A stretch of DNA of 64,000 bases from Quercus robur (GCF_932294415.1 NC_065544.1:17397351-17461350), one strand, 5' to 3'. Counted from the first letter of the stretch, positions 1 through 12,100 are shown. The notes: generated by a model not told the origin, from the letters alone. Program-made: numbers and translations.

Positions 1-340
1 TGTTTGAGGTTGTGAGTTTTCCTTTGCTAGATTTGCATGTCTTAGTTTGTTAATCTGTGGGCAGATTCTGTTAGGCTCAATATATTGTGTGTATGTCATA
101 TCATTTTTCCATAATCTGCCTCAATGTCATTTATTTGCCTTCAGGATAGCTTCATCATGTTGTTCATGTGTTTCCTATCCTAGGCTTGGTTTATCCATAT
201 GTTTGAACTAAATTGCTTGCTGTTTAAGTGTTTGAAGTTCACTTGTTTGGTTGATATCTCTCTCTGTTTACTACATGGTTCTGACTGGTTCTGCACATAT
301 ATTGCTATATGTTGTTGTGGCCTTTTCTGATTGTTCACAG

Positions 341-1417
341 ATGGCTCCTTCACCCCAGAAGAAGAAATCTACTGCGAAAAAGGCTGACAAAAGACTTAAG
401 ATGGATCCTAGATTGTTTAGGTCAGTTCATCATTTTGAGAGATACAAGGATAACTTCTTGAATGCAGGAATCATTCAAGAAAGATTTGTGGATTTGGAAG
501 ATTTAAGGCAAACTTTTATTCCTAGTTGTTTTGAAGGAAGAGGATGGGAAAAACTTTTGGGTGGTTTCCCTGTTGTGTGTGAACCCTTAATAAGGGAATT
601 CTACTCAAATGCTGTGATAAAGGACAATGAATTGAGTTGCTGGGTGAGGGGTAAAGAGTTTGTCTTAGATGCTCATGTCATAGATGATGCATTAGGACTT
701 GAAGGATTAGATGATGAAGAATTCATCAATTACAAGGATAGGAGTGTGTCTATTGAAACAATTCAACAAAGGATAGGTGGGCAGAGAGAAGGGAAATGTT
801 TGAATACCACTGCCTTTCCAGTGGACATGAGGTGCCTTACCATAATCATGATGTTTAACCTCTATCCCATTAGGAAATTGACTACAATCAACTGTGCTAG
901 AGCAGTCTTTCTGATGGATCTCAAAGAGAAGAACTTCATAGACATAAGTTCCCACATTTATGACACCATTGTGGATGAGACTAGAACAACCTCTAGGCCT
1001 AAATTGATCTTTCCAAGTTTGCTTATGAGGATTTTTAGGAGTAAAGGAGTTCCAATCCCTCAAGACATCAGTCCCATGTCTACACCCTCTACAATCAACA
1101 AGCTTACCTGCAAAAGGATAAGTGTGAGGCTTCCAGGAGAAGAAGATGAAGGTGATGAAGGAGAGGCTGCTCCAATGGAGACTGAAGCAGAAGCAGCTGG
1201 ACTTGCATCAACTTCAACACCTAGGAGAAGTGGCAAAAGACACAGAGCTTCAACCTCTGCAGACACACCTCCAGATGCTTTCCAGATCATTCTGGAGAGG
1301 CTTGATGGGATCAGGGCAGTCCAGACTGAACATTCTGACAGGATGAGAGCCATGCAAGACCAGATTGATGTCTTGGCTGCTACACTTGACAGCTTCACAA
1401 CTCAGCATGACAAGTGA
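341..1417 (+). CDS. Plant retroelement-associated protein, extra ORF in the env position
   Basis: A 358-residue open frame with no internal stop. I chose the ATG at 341 (MAPSPQKKKSTAKK...); the frame stays open another 90 bases upstream but without a good start. The N terminus is basic. A middle region of about 200 residues (motifs FERYKDNF, GWEKLLGGFP, REFYSNA, ALGLEG) resembles the family annotated as 'putative plant transposon protein'. Then comes an acidic, low-complexity stretch, and the last 45 residues form a likely coiled coil (LDGIRAVQTEHSDRMRAMQD). The ATG follows at once after a pyrimidine-rich tract ending in CAG, which looks like a 3' splice site, so expression from a spliced subgenomic RNA is possible. 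Function is unknown. A host gene is unlikely because of the retroelement context. Confidence 0.65.
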   Translation: MAPSPQKKKSTAKKADKRLKMDPRLFRSVHHFERYKDNFLNAGIIQERFVDLEDLRQTFIPSCFEGRGWEKLLGGFPVVCEPLIREFYSNAVIKDNELSCWVRGKEFVLDAHVIDDALGLEGLDDEEFINYKDRSVSIETIQQRIGGQREGKCLNTTAFPVDMRCLTIIMMFNLYPIRKLTTINCARAVFLMDLKEKNFIDISSHIYDTIVDETRTTSRPKLIFPSLLMRIFRSKGVPIPQDISPMSTPSTINKLTCKRISVRLPGEEDEGDEGEAAPMETEAEAAGLASTSTPRRSGKRHRASTSADTPPDAFQIILERLDGIRAVQTEHSDRMRAMQDQIDVLAATLDSFTTQHDK

Positions 1418-1443
1418 CCCTTTGGCCTATTCCATGACAAAAA

Positions 1444-1514
1444 GGGGGAGTGATAGGCATAATCAGAGGGGGAGGATATTACCCTAAGGGGGAGTGTCAC
1501 TATTTAAGGGGGAG
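1444..1514 (+). promoter_or_regulatory. Cluster of GGGGGAG polypurine motifs downstream of the ORF
   Basis: Four copies of GGGGGAG at 1444-1450, 1468-1474, 1488-1494 and 1508-1514, with a fifth at 2168-2174 just before the LTR. The last is the probable polypurine tract that primes plus-strand synthesis. The upstream ones may be secondary tracts. From 1515 to 2160 I see only AT-rich non-coding element sequence. Confidence 0.55.
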
Positions 1515-2176
1515 TGTCTTTATTTTTTTGTTTCCTTCTTCTCTTTAAGTTGATATATTATGTTTTGTAAAACTGTTATTCAGGTATTTGTTGGTTTGTA
1601 CCCATATGCTTCTGTAAGCTTTCAGGGTTTATGTTTTATGCATAGTTTGTAGGCCTTGTGGTATGTACCATGCTTAAGTGCAGCCTTTATGCTATGTTGA
1701 AATCAGTACCTTAATCTAAATGTTCTGCATTGTGATTATTGTACTGTCACTCTTGTGCCCTTGTAGGATTGTTCCTAGATGCATATGCCATGTGTGCTAT
1801 GCATTGGTTGAGTGTTGAGCATACAAGTGTCTTGCCTTGTGCTTGTTAACTTGTATGTTCTTGTGTTCATTCCAAGTGTGAATGAGCACTGTGATCACTA
1901 CTTTGTGGTGTTCACTTGGTTGATCAAGCCATGGTTTGTTCATTAACTCCATCTTATGCTTGATCTCTTTTTGCCTGTTTCATATGCATTTATAATTTTC
2001 TGCTTACAATGATCATGGTGTATTGTTGTGTTTCAGGAGTTTATGTTCATATGATTCAAGTGCTTCACAGCTTCTAGAATTAGGTGTGAGTGAGTTTTGA
2101 TCAACTGTTCCCAACTCACATGTTAAGTCTAGAGTCTGTTTTAGGGTTTTGTCACGGAATAGCCAAAGGGGGAGAT

Positions 2177-3287
2177 TGTAAGGTTGAAATTATTCAACCA
2201 TCTAATTGGCTTTATTCCGTGCTAAATTTGCTTGTAATTCAGCATTTAGTAACCCTGTATTTAGGTGGGATTGTTGTAAGGGTAGTGAGTGAGATAGTGT
2301 GAAGATTGCTCAAGAGTGTGCAAGAAAACAGAGTGTCGCGGCTGGGACTCGCGGCTGGACTCGCGGCTTCAACCCGCCAGAAGATGCACACGTGCCAAGC
2401 ATGCTGGAAGATGAACAGTCATGCCAGCTGGAGCACTACAGGACAAAACAGGACAACTGGCCATACGGTTAACTCGCGACTGGATCTCGCGACTTAGTCA
2501 AGCCGCGAGGTCAAGCCGCGAGCCACCCCTGTTTTGGAAAAACCTGACGTTTCGCATTCCTCTTCACTCCAGTATAAATACCCTTTTAACCCACGATTGA
2601 AAGAGAGCTTCGAGAGAGAATTTTGAGAGAAAAACCCTAAAGAAAAACCAGATTGTTTCACCCACAATCTCTACCTTAGAGTCTCATCAAATTCCCTCAC
2701 TCTCTTCCTCTCCATTGTCAAATCCTTGAGAGGCCTTTATACCAAACCTGGTTCTCACCATTATCATCTCTGTGAGACAGACGTTTGGAGTTCTGGGAAG
2801 CAGTTAGGAAGGAGCCAATATTCATTGGTTGATGCTACGGTGTAGTAGCGGAATCCGGAAAGCTAGAAAAGAAAAAGGTTCGGCGCAACCTCGTTGGAGC
2901 AAGAAGCTTGGAGGGCTTAGGTGCATTGGGTAGATTAGGCTTGGAGGGTCTATTGCTGTCCTTGTATCCCAACTGTATTTTCTAGTGGATTGATTACCGT
3001 TTGGAGGGCGGCGGAGAGGTTTTTCGCCGAGGTCTTCGGTTTCCTCTTCGATAACATATCTGGTGTTATCGCTGTGTTTGCATCTTCCTTCCTCTCTATC
3101 TCTGCCTTTACATTATTTGCTGTGGTTTATATTGTTGTGGCTTAGATAGTTGTTTAATCAATTCCATGTTATAGCATATGTTAAGTTTCCGCACACTAGT
3201 TGTTTAACATATTGCATGTGTTGATTAAATTGGTTTTTGGGGGTCTAAACGTTCAAAAGTGTTTTTGTACACGTTTTTGAACTTTCA
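2177..3287 (+). repeat. 3' LTR of the Copia-type element
   Basis: Starts TG directly after the purine tract and probably ends at TTTCA (3287), where Ty3/Gypsy coding sequence resumes. The right edge could instead be the CA at 3255. It holds a TATA-like box, a GC-rich block with repeated CGCGGCT/CGCGAG words around 2335-2525, and stop codons in all frames. The partner LTR is outside the window, so length and target duplication cannot be checked. Confidence 0.6.
2573..2580 (+). promoter_or_regulatory. TATA box of the LTR promoter
   Basis: TATAAATA about 400 bp into the LTR, in the usual U3 position; transcription would start shortly downstream. Confidence 0.45.
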
Positions 3288-4420
3288 TAAGAGCGTAGGG
3301 TGTCAAACGTTTCCTTGAGATCATCCAAATGGTCGTTCTCCCTTCGGCTTTTTACTACCATGTCGTCAATGTAGACTTGGACATTTCTCCCAATTTGGTG
3401 TGCGAATATCTTGTTCATGAGCTTTTGATATGTAACCCCCACATTCTTGAGGCCGAATGGCATCACTTTGTAGCAAAAGAGGCCTTGGCTGGTAACGAAC
3501 GAAGTCTTCTCCTGATCCGCTTCGTCCATTTTGATCTGGTTATAACTTGAAAAAGCATCCATAAAGCTCAATAATTGGTGTTGAGCCATAGAGTCTACTA
3601 GGACGTCAACCTGTGGGAGGGGATAACTATCTTTAGGGCATGCTTTGTTCAAGTCCGTAAAGTCTACGCACATTCTCTACTTCCCGTTGGCTTTCTTGAC
3701 CATCACCACATTCGCCAGCCAATCGGGGTAGTAAACTTCCCTGATGAAGTCTACTTCTTGTAACTTATAGACTTCTTCTGCTATAGCTCGGTCTCGTTCT
3801 TTGGTGAATACTCGTTTCTTCTGACAGATGGGTGGGAAGGAAGGCGACACATTCAACCTATGCACCATGACCAAAGGGTCGATTCCTAGCATATCTTCAT
3901 GGCTCCAAGCAAATACATCCAGGTTCTCTTTGAGAAAAGTCACGAGTGCTTGGCGGACTGCCGGACTGGCCATGGTGCCGATCCTTGTTGTTCAGTCTAG
4001 TCTGGAATTGTCGAAGGGTATTTCCTCAAGTCTTTCAACGGGTTCTGCCACCGCCCGCTGCTCTTTTATGTTCATTGTTTGTAGATGATCGTCCATCTCC
4101 AACATTGTGATATAACATTTGTGTGTAGCCACTTTATCTCCACGTACTTCCCCTACCCCGTACTTGGTGAGAAATTTGATCATCAGGTGGTAGGTCGAGG
4201 TCACGGCTTTCCATGAGTTGAGGGTAGGCCGTCCAATGATGGCATTATAGGCGAACAAGCAGTCAACAACTAGAAATGTAACATCTTTAATAATTTGCTG
4301 AGGGTAATCACCAACCGTAACGGGCAGCGTGACTGCGCCGAGAGGGTATACTTTAGACCCCCCAAAACCAACGAGTGGGGCATTGGTTGGGACCAGCCGT
4401 TCTTTGTCGATCCTCAGCAA
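3288..4420 (-). pseudogene. Ty3/Gypsy pol fragment (protease end to reverse transcriptase)
   Basis: Read on the reverse strand from 4420 down. A region following the aspartic protease comes first (RPTLNSWKAV, TYHLMIKF), then the start of reverse transcriptase (REVYYPDWLANVVMVKK), then CVDFTDLNKACPKD, VMPFGLKNVG and the catalytic YIDD. In-frame stops lie at 3992-3994 (TGA) and 3674-3676, where the expected Trp of GKWR is TAG. Translation stops at 3288 where the Copia LTR begins, so the rest of pol was displaced leftwards. The right end stops at about 4420, just short of the protease active-site motif. Dead fragment, probably of a Tat-related lineage. Confidence 0.85.
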
Positions 4421-4559
4421 ATTATTAAGAGTTGCCCATGCTATTGATGTAGCAATAGGTAGATATATCGCCTAAATATGCAATCTGCAAACATGCAGCA
4501 CATAAAGCTGCAGAATTATATTAAGGACAAAAAAATAATTGTAGAATTATCTTTAGTTA

Positions 4560-5328
4560 GAATCAGATTCTTTGTCTGTTTTTTGGAATGTTATATATGG
4601 AGTCTCATTGAGAGGTATTGGTGGGGATAAGATGTGCTGGTCCAGCTGGACACCTGCTAAGAGCAAGGGTTTTGAGGTAAGTAGTTACTATCAGGCTTTG
4701 CTAGGTGTATGTACTCAATCCTTCCATTGGAGAAGTATTTGGAAGCAAAAGGTTCCCTCTAGAATTGCATTTTTTGTTTAGACTGCAGCTTTAGGAACGA
4801 TATTGACTATTGATAATTTACATAAGAAGAAGGTGTTGATTCTAGATTGGTGTTATATGTGCAAAAGTAATGGAGAATCGGTAGACCATCTTTTACTACA
4901 TTGTCCTATTGTTTATGAATTGTGGTCTATGGTGTTCACGTTGTTTGGTATCCACTGGGCGATGCCGAAGACTGTAGTTGAGCTCCTTGCTAGTTGGCAA
5001 GGAAATTTTGGTCATCATCATAATGGTGTTATTTGGATGGCTGTCCCTCATTGTTTGATGTGGTGCATTTGGCAGGAGAGAAACAATCGGTGTTTTAAAG
5101 ATTCTGAAAGGACTATAGCTTGTTTAAAACTTTTCTTCTTTAAAACTCTATCGGATTGGATGTCTATCATAGGAAGTCATTCTATTTCTTCGATCTATGA
5201 TTTGATGGATGCTTGTAATTTATGTATTTGATTATGTTGATCCCTGGCTGTATACTTCCTGTATACTCGGGTGACTCATTATTAAGTTTTTGAATAAATT
5301 TCCTTTTCTTATAAAAAAATAAAAAATA

Positions 5329-5365
<37 letters not shown>
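4560..5365 (+). mobile_element. 5'-truncated LINE (3' end of ORF2)
   Basis: The forward strand encodes the C-terminal reverse-transcriptase zinc-binding region of an L1-type LINE. SIWKQKVPSRIAFFV is followed by TAG where Trp is usual (about 4780). Then come a Cys-His cluster (CYMCKSNGESVDHLLLHC), LMWCIWQERNNRCF and a stop at 5229-5231. The 3' tail is A-rich and runs into a TAA microsatellite. The 11-base word ATCTTTAGTTA at 4549-4559 recurs at 5366-5376, a convincing target-site duplication. Heavily 5'-truncated, as is usual for target-primed reverse transcription. Confidence 0.85.

Positions 5366-5367
<2 letters not shown>
5330..5367. repeat. (TAA)n microsatellite at the LINE tail
   Basis: Uninterrupted TAA/AAT triplets at the end of the A-rich tail of the LINE. 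They probably grew from the retrotransposed tail. Confidence 0.85.
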
Positions 5368-5475
5368 CTTTAGTTACAGAATCTATATCACTTAAAGCTC
5401 CAAAATTTTCACTACCAAATGTATGTGGATTACATAAAACATATTATTGTTAATGCCTAGTTATATGTGCTCAAA

Positions 5476-5738
5476 TTAAGGTTTCTTCTTCTTCTTCTTC
5501 TTGGACTGCACCCTTGGAATGGCCTTTTCCACAGTTGGCACCACCACACGTTGACTGTTAGTACCACCACCAGTTGTTGAATTCCAACACTCGTAGCATC
5601 AACCACTGAATCTCCAGAACTTGCAACAACAACCCTTGCTTCTCCAGCCCTTGCAGTTGTTTCAGTTACAGCAAAAGCACTTGTAGTAGCAACAATTCCA
5701 CCTCCAGCACCTTGCTTTCTGTTAGCATTCTTCTCGTT
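5476..5738 (-). pseudogene. Possible degenerate 3'-terminal exon with Lys-rich C terminus
   Basis: On the reverse strand a possible acceptor (GATGTAG) at 5739-5740 precedes a frame opening NEKNANRKQGAGGG and rich in Ala, Thr and Val. After one frame change near 5560 it continues QRVVVPTVEKAIPRVQ, then six Lys, Pro and a stop. It could be the C terminus of a MULE-type transposase or another zinc-knuckle protein, but no diagnostic motif is present. The LINE above inserted just downstream of its stop. Confidence 0.3.
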
Positions 5739-5856
5739 CTACATCACAACATTATATTAGTTATAGTTGAGTAAACAACAATCACATTAAACTATTATTA
5801 AACCTGCATTATAACAACTGCATTATTGTTATTAAACCTACAATATAACCTACTGC

Positions 5857-6980
5857 TAGGGGTGGCAATTGGGCAGGATGGATAGCTTTTGGGTTGGGTC
5901 ATAAATGAGTGGGGTTTATAATTACCCATTTAAATATTTATTATAAATTTTAAAAAAAAATTAAATATCCACTACCCACCCATTTAAGCAATTATAAAAT
6001 TCATATTATAAATTTTCTCACCCGTACTACACAAATCATGAGTTTTTTTTTCTAGGCAAAACTAATTCACCTTTCTCTCAAAACAATCAGAGCTAGGAGA
6101 ACAAAAGTAAGAACACTGAAACTGAATCTAACTTGCAGATTTTCTTTTCTCCTAACTTTTCTTGGCAACCAAACAGAGGATAAGTAAAAAAAATATATAT
6201 ATTATAAGAACTGAGGAATTATTCTCAAATCTATCCATCTTGATCTAAAATGTGCAAACCATATAAAATTTTCAATCAAAAACAAATTCAAATTTTCCCA
6301 AAAAATACTTTCCTTCAGTACAAATTGTGCCCTAAAACAGAGCAAAATAGCACATACACAACCGTCGAACTAAACCTAATCTAACGATTTTTCCCTTTCC
6401 CCTAAATTTTCTTGGCAACCAAACATAGGATTAGTAAAAAATTAAGAAAAATAGAGTAATTACAGATTCGTAAGTGGATTTGAGTGTCTGAATCAAAGCA
6501 CGACGTTTTGGATCCCTCCAATGTTGCTTTTGATGCCATGGAATCCGAATCATAGTCCAATGATTTGCCAACGATTTTCATTCTATGATTTCCTTCTTTC
6601 TGTGTGAGTGAGTGAGGTTTTGTGGTGTGTTCTACAGGACAAAGTTGAAGAGAGAGAGGTTTAGATTGTTTGTTTGGTAGTTGAGAAAAATGCCCAAGAA
6701 AATGAAGGAGAAAAGTTTCTGTTAGATGCAAGAAGTGGAGAAAGTGGCGGCTAGTTAGCATGTAAGGTTTTACGTTTCTTAGGCTTTTAGCTGTTTTTTT
6801 TTTAGTATTAAACTTTAAATTTTAGATGGGTAATTGGTATTCAGTGGTTTAACGATTAAGATATATTTAGTTGAACTACCCATTTGGGTGTTATCCATTG
6901 AATCCAAATATTTAATTGGGTTGAGTTAAGACTTACCCAAATTAAGTGAATCATTGAATGGGTTAATGGGTTTCGATAAA
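5857..6980. other. Unclassified repeat-like AT-rich region
   Basis: Begins with TAGGGGTGGCAATTGGG, a sequence typical of hAT-type termini. I did not find a convincing matching right end. Inside, a 30-40 bp segment containing TTTTCTTGGCAACCAAACA is duplicated (6163-6181 and 6407-6425). Apart from the small candidate exon at 6464-6581, nothing coding is evident. Confidence 0.3.
6464..6581 (-). CDS. Candidate first exon or captured gene fragment
   Basis: Reverse-strand ATG at 6581 opens about 39 codons (MKIVGKSLDYDSDSM...) ending at a possible GTAATT donor (6463-6462). The upstream sequence is UTR-like. It could be exon 1 of the same broken gene as 5476-5738, or host sequence captured by a transposon. 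No homologue recognised. Confidence 0.25.
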
Positions 6981-8358
6981 ATGTAATTTCTCAAAAAATT
7001 ATCTATTCCCTAGTTTCATTTATTTCAAAATCAAACATTTCTGCTTGGTGTTAAAATATAAAACATCCAAATAATTTCATTTTATGGATTGAAGAATAAA
7101 TTGGAATATTTAAGAAAGAGGACACTGCACAAAATTAATGCTTATTACAATGAAGAACTTACCGATAGTTTATGCCAACAATTTGTCAAAATCATAAGGG
7201 ATTGTGCTACACTTTTCCCACAATCTTTGATGTTTTTAGGATTGCCTAGCAATGACTTGAATTCTTTATTGCTAGGAAGACTTTCAAGTAAATTCTGCAA
7301 AGTCAATATAGTCAATATATACAATGATAAGACAAATGCTAGATAGGTACACTAGGAAAGATGACAGTTAGAATTTCTTAGAAATAGAATTTCGATGGAA
7401 GCATACACTGAGTTTCTTTAGACTTTTCAAGTCTGGATGGTCCCTTAATAAGTTGCTATAGGCAGTTTCAAACATTCTTTTTACATCACCATCAGCATTC
7501 TGAGCATAAAAGTGTAGAATAAGTGCTACGAACTTTAAAAACCTGAAATATTTTACAGATATTATGAGTGGTATATGAGCATGTATAGGCAAAAAGCAAT
7601 TTACCAATCATAGTTACCTCATTAAAAAATTGATTCAACTTGTACAATTATCCTCCGCTAACTTTGTAGATGTGCTGCTGACATTGTCATCTTTAAATAT
7701 CCACACCAATTTTCTATATTTAAATTGATCTTGTAGAAACTTTTATTCCACTGTCTGCAACGAGGAAGAAAACTAATACTCAACTATGCCAACAGTTAAT
7801 GACAGGTTCAATTTTGTTTAGTGGAGTTCCACTGGTGGTTGACTGGATTGTTCATTTATATTCTATCAATGGCATTATGCTAGAGCTGATCTAATTAATG
7901 TAGGATATGACTGGTAACAAAAAATAACAGATGAGTATGCTTCATGGAAGATTTTTTGTTTAATACAGCAAGAAATTAATAGAAGACTTTTCAAATAAGA
8001 ATTAATAGGATGTATTTGGCTTGATATGGTTTGATGCGTCTCATAGGGACAAGGTGGACCAATCATATGTCAGACGAGAAATTGCTATGCAAAATGAGTT
8101 GGCCATATGAATAAGAACAATGTAAGACTTTTCAATAAAATGCATTCAGTGCAATTTGTCATAGGAAAAAATAGCATAATATCACATTATTGATTTCTGG
8201 CTTAAATCTAGACCCATAATTTGAGCTTCAATATTCAATGGGATGAACTTACAAGAATTTGGTCCTTGATCATGGTCAAAAGGCTTGAAATGGCTTCACA
8301 TTTTTCAGCCCTCGTATATAAATAAATATCTGGCATCATATACAATGCAAATCTTTTA

Positions 8359-9130
8359 GAGCATCCACAACAGTGGAACTAAATTTTTAGCTTTTTAGCA
8401 CCACAAAAAGTCATTTATCTATTTTACATTCTCACATCCTACAGCAATGGAGCTATTTTAGCTTTTAACACAATAAAATAATATAAACACTACAATAAAC
8501 CCATAAAAATCACTGCACAACCACAACCCCGCCATGCCCATCAAAACCAGTGAAGAACAAAAAAAGAAAGCAGAAAAATTGGCACAGCCAAACCGAAACC
8601 CATGCCCGAAACAAAAACCCAGCCTGAAACACAAACCCAAAACATAAGCACATCTCGAAACACAAGCACAGCCTGAAACACAAACCCGAAACATAAGCAC
8701 AACCTGAAACACAAGCACATCTCGAAACACAAGCCAAGACGCCGAAAATAGAGAAGAGAGGCCGAGATGGGTCAAGTTGGCGGCCGAGCGTGGGTTGGCG
8801 GTGATGGGTCTGTGGCGGCTGGGCTCGTGCAGATCGGCAATGGGTTTGTGGAGGAAGAAAGAAGAGATGGAGAGGCAGTGAGGAGAGAGACACGGAGAAA
8901 GGAGAATGAAAGCAGAAAGAATAAAAAAATAATAATAATAATGTGAAAGCAAAATATATATATATATATTTTTTAGCTTTCAACTATAGTGCATAGCCAT
9001 ACATAGCTGTGCACTATAGCAATGAAGGTAAAAATTTTACCTTTAGCTCCACTGCTGTAGTGTGGATTTTTGTGTTTTGGTGAAGCTAAACTAGCTTTTT
9101 AGCTTTTTAGCACCACTGCTGCAAGTGCTC
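8359..9130. mobile_element. PIF/Harbinger-like MITE in copy A
   Basis: 772-bp element with terminal inverted repeats GAGCATCCACAACAGTGG and, at the other end read inverted, GAGCACTTGCAGCAGTGG. It is flanked by TTA at 8356-8358 and 9131-9133, the target duplication of PIF/Harbinger elements. The interior is C-rich on one strand, with short tandem words GAAACACAAACC and ACATAAGCACA. The long cysteine-rich frames there are composition artefacts. The element is absent from the matching part of copy B. Confidence 0.75.
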
Positions 9131-12100
9131 TTAGTAAGTAATTATATACGACCATCAATGCATCAAATTGTACCAACACTACTATAATACACGTAACAAA
9201 TGTTACTTTTTGTATACCATCCAAGATCACTCCCAAAATCTTTGTTTGCATATATAGGAAATGCCAAAAGTTAAAAATGGTAAGCAATATATAGAGAAAG
9301 TAGGAAGAACCAAGGAAGTTTATAAAGAGTTTGAATTAATGCAACCTCGACCTCAAGGAATTCATACGCCAAAATGCACAGCTATAGATAGAATTTACTT
9401 TTCGCTTTTACTATCTGTCATATAAGTTCAAAATTCAAATAACCGGTGAAGCAAAGATTAATCAAGCAAACCATATTAAACTCAATTCTGTTTGTTTTCA
9501 AAAATAACTTGTTACATAGCTTTGTCCTTCCTAATTTTGTCATTTTCTTAATAGGCCATTTTGGGTTAGAAAGATTACTTAACTGTCATTGCATCTTTCT
9601 CACTTCAAAGAGGATGTATTACAAGGCACACACACATCACAAAGTATTATCAAGAGATGAACTACCATACCTATAAGAGAAAGAAATGATCTGCATATTT
9701 TCAAGAAATGCTCTGTTGCCAAATCATCATTTTCCAAGATGCAAAGCTTCAAAGTAGCTCTCCAATGACTGAGTAGATCTCCATACTTCTCACTAATATA
9801 TTAGTATACAATAATCAATTAATTAGTACATGAAAACAAATGCTTTTTATTAAATAATATCTCATAATTCAACCTAATGGGTTTAACACCTTATTAATTT
9901 TTTTCTTCCAACAGTGGGTATATTTATCTATCTTCTAGGAAGGTTTTCTTCAAGGGACCATATATATTACAAAACACTTTTGATACACATATAAATCTAC
10001 AAATATTGAATCATGTTTATTACAATTAATTACGAGAACAATTACTTGCATTGATCCCAAACATCTATTCCCTCATCAATTATAAATGAGTACAACCTTG
10101 TCAACAATTGTGGGAAGTAATCATTCAACTTTTTCTTAACTTGCTCACTAGTTTTCTGTAACAATATAAACAAACTTCAATGTATAGTATTTATAAAGTG
10201 ATAATCATGCATTAAAAAATTATTTACAAAAAAAAGTCTTATTACTAAAAATACACCATCTAAGTATAAAGGAAGTGTACGAGAGAATCTCTTAAAGAAT
10301 TGTAATTAAAAGTACATAGATTCAACAAAGTCAAGAAAAAGAGAATAATAAGCACTATCAAATACATTCCATTCCGTTATGATCATTACATTTCATTTCA
10401 TTCCCTTGTGAACTCCCAAACGAAGCCTTATTGCAACCCTTCTACACGCACCCAAATCAACCTAGACATCTCTTGGAAATTTGATAAGCATTCAATCTAC
10501 TTTTTTCATAAGCAAACCAAAAAAAAAATTGAAGAACCTCTCTCACTCTCACATGTAATATTAATCTACATATGATTTCTACAAAAGAAATAGATAAAAG
10601 AAAGTTAAAGGATAATCAACTAATATGCATTTAGTCAATAATAATAAGAAATTTGAAAACTTCTCTCACTCTTACTACCACATGTAATATTAATCTACAT
10701 ATGACTTCCGCAAAAGAAATTGATAAAAGAAAGTTAAATGATAATCAACTAATATGCATTTAATAATAATAATAATAAGATGATAGACAGATAAGAGTAC
10801 ATACACATTGCCTATCATCATTAATGTGTATTATGACATTCCGAGAGAAAATAATCTGGCTCGATGCACTATTTGAGAGAATTTTGTACTCGAACACCTT
10901 TTTATATTCTGGATCCTTCTCAACTCTTTTCACTATGTCAACCTTTTGCTCTTTATATAGACCATCATATTTAGCTCTCCAATCTGACGTCTTTCTGTCA
11001 TAATTAAGCGACATAAGTGATAATACTTGGAATTGAAGTCTCTCTTGAGATGTCAACAGCATTGGATGATCTCTCAAATGAATAAGTTTCTGCCTTTAAA
11101 AAGTAAAAGGTAAAAATAATCAGAAAAGAAATTGACTTAGACATTGAAAAAATAATTTTATGCACATAAGAAAAACTATTTGTTTCAACATAAAATATTT
11201 CCCTCCAAAAGAAGTTTTCAACTAAAATTTTATGAGGAAAATAAGTTATTTACTTATTTTCAAGTGGAAGAAGAGTTTTAGTTGATTTTGTTTGGTTGAA
11301 AAATTTACAACATGAAGATAAAAGATCACCATCTAAAAAAAATGTATTACCATTTTCTAAGATCTTATTGGTTTTTTCAATTAATCCTAAAAATGTTTTT
11401 GTTGACTATGATTTTCAGTTTACCAAATATTGAAAAATAAGAAAAATATTTTCAAGAAAATACTTTATACAAAGCCAAACGGGTTTAAATGTAAATGAGT
11501 ACTTACATTGACATTGTTTTCATATGAAAGTACAAATCGTTCAACTCCTTATTGTTACGATCATTTCCCAATAAGTCTTCCAATAGTTTTTGTAATCGGT
11601 CCCTTAGCTTACTCACTCCAAGTTCATTTGAGATTCTCATCAATTTGGCACGACCATTAATAATAGCAATGTCTTGAATCTTTAGTTCTCCCATATATCC
11701 TAGATTCACCAATTGAATAACACCAGCAATAAGGTCCCTTCAAATATGAAATTAAAAAAAGAAGAAGTGATCAATAAATCATTATATCACATGTTAATTT
11801 TACAAAGATCATGAAAATAAATTATAAGCTATTTTCATACCTTACAATGATCTTGTACTTATCATCCAATTGATAACAAGATCAAATCTCAGTCTTTATC
11901 TTTTTAAATTGGCCTAACGTGGAATCTATTTTCTGCACCACTAACGTGGAATAAATGATGCACAAACACCCCTCAAGGAGCCAGGACATACATCTCCACC
12001 TGAGTTTGAAATTTCGTACTCAAGTGTTGCTATACCTTTTTCCTGTAGTAAATAGAGAAGAATACCCAACTTTCAATTTAAAATAGAAAGCAAAGCAACA

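Larger units (their letters stand above)
1..3287 (+). mobile_element. Copia-type LTR retrotransposon, 3' portion
   Basis: Forward-strand 3' part of an LTR element: an additional ORF (341-1417), a non-coding zone with five GGGGGAG purine motifs, then an LTR starting TGTAAGGTTG at 2177 directly after the last motif. Its pol genes and 5' LTR lie outside the window. The layout (ORF between pol and 3' LTR, GGGGGAG tracts) is what I know from SIRE/Maximus-like Copia elements, so the lineage is inferred. It sits inside a Ty3/Gypsy pol fragment whose reading stops at 3288, which marks the insertion edge. Positions 1-340 contain no recognisable coding sequence. Confidence 0.7.

Noticed and set aside
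6402-6761. 119-codon reverse-strand frame taken as a whole
   Set aside because: Only the part from the internal ATG at 6581 looks exon-like; the upstream part resembles UTR and the downstream part crosses a likely donor.
7089-7346. Forward-strand frame of 85 codons
   Set aside because: Antisense to the last exons of copy A, which have proper splice borders and a counterpart in copy B.
8458-8983. Long cysteine- and phenylalanine-rich reverse-strand frames
   Set aside because: They lie wholly inside a MITE and reflect short tandem words of skewed composition; no domain and no homologous frame in copy B.
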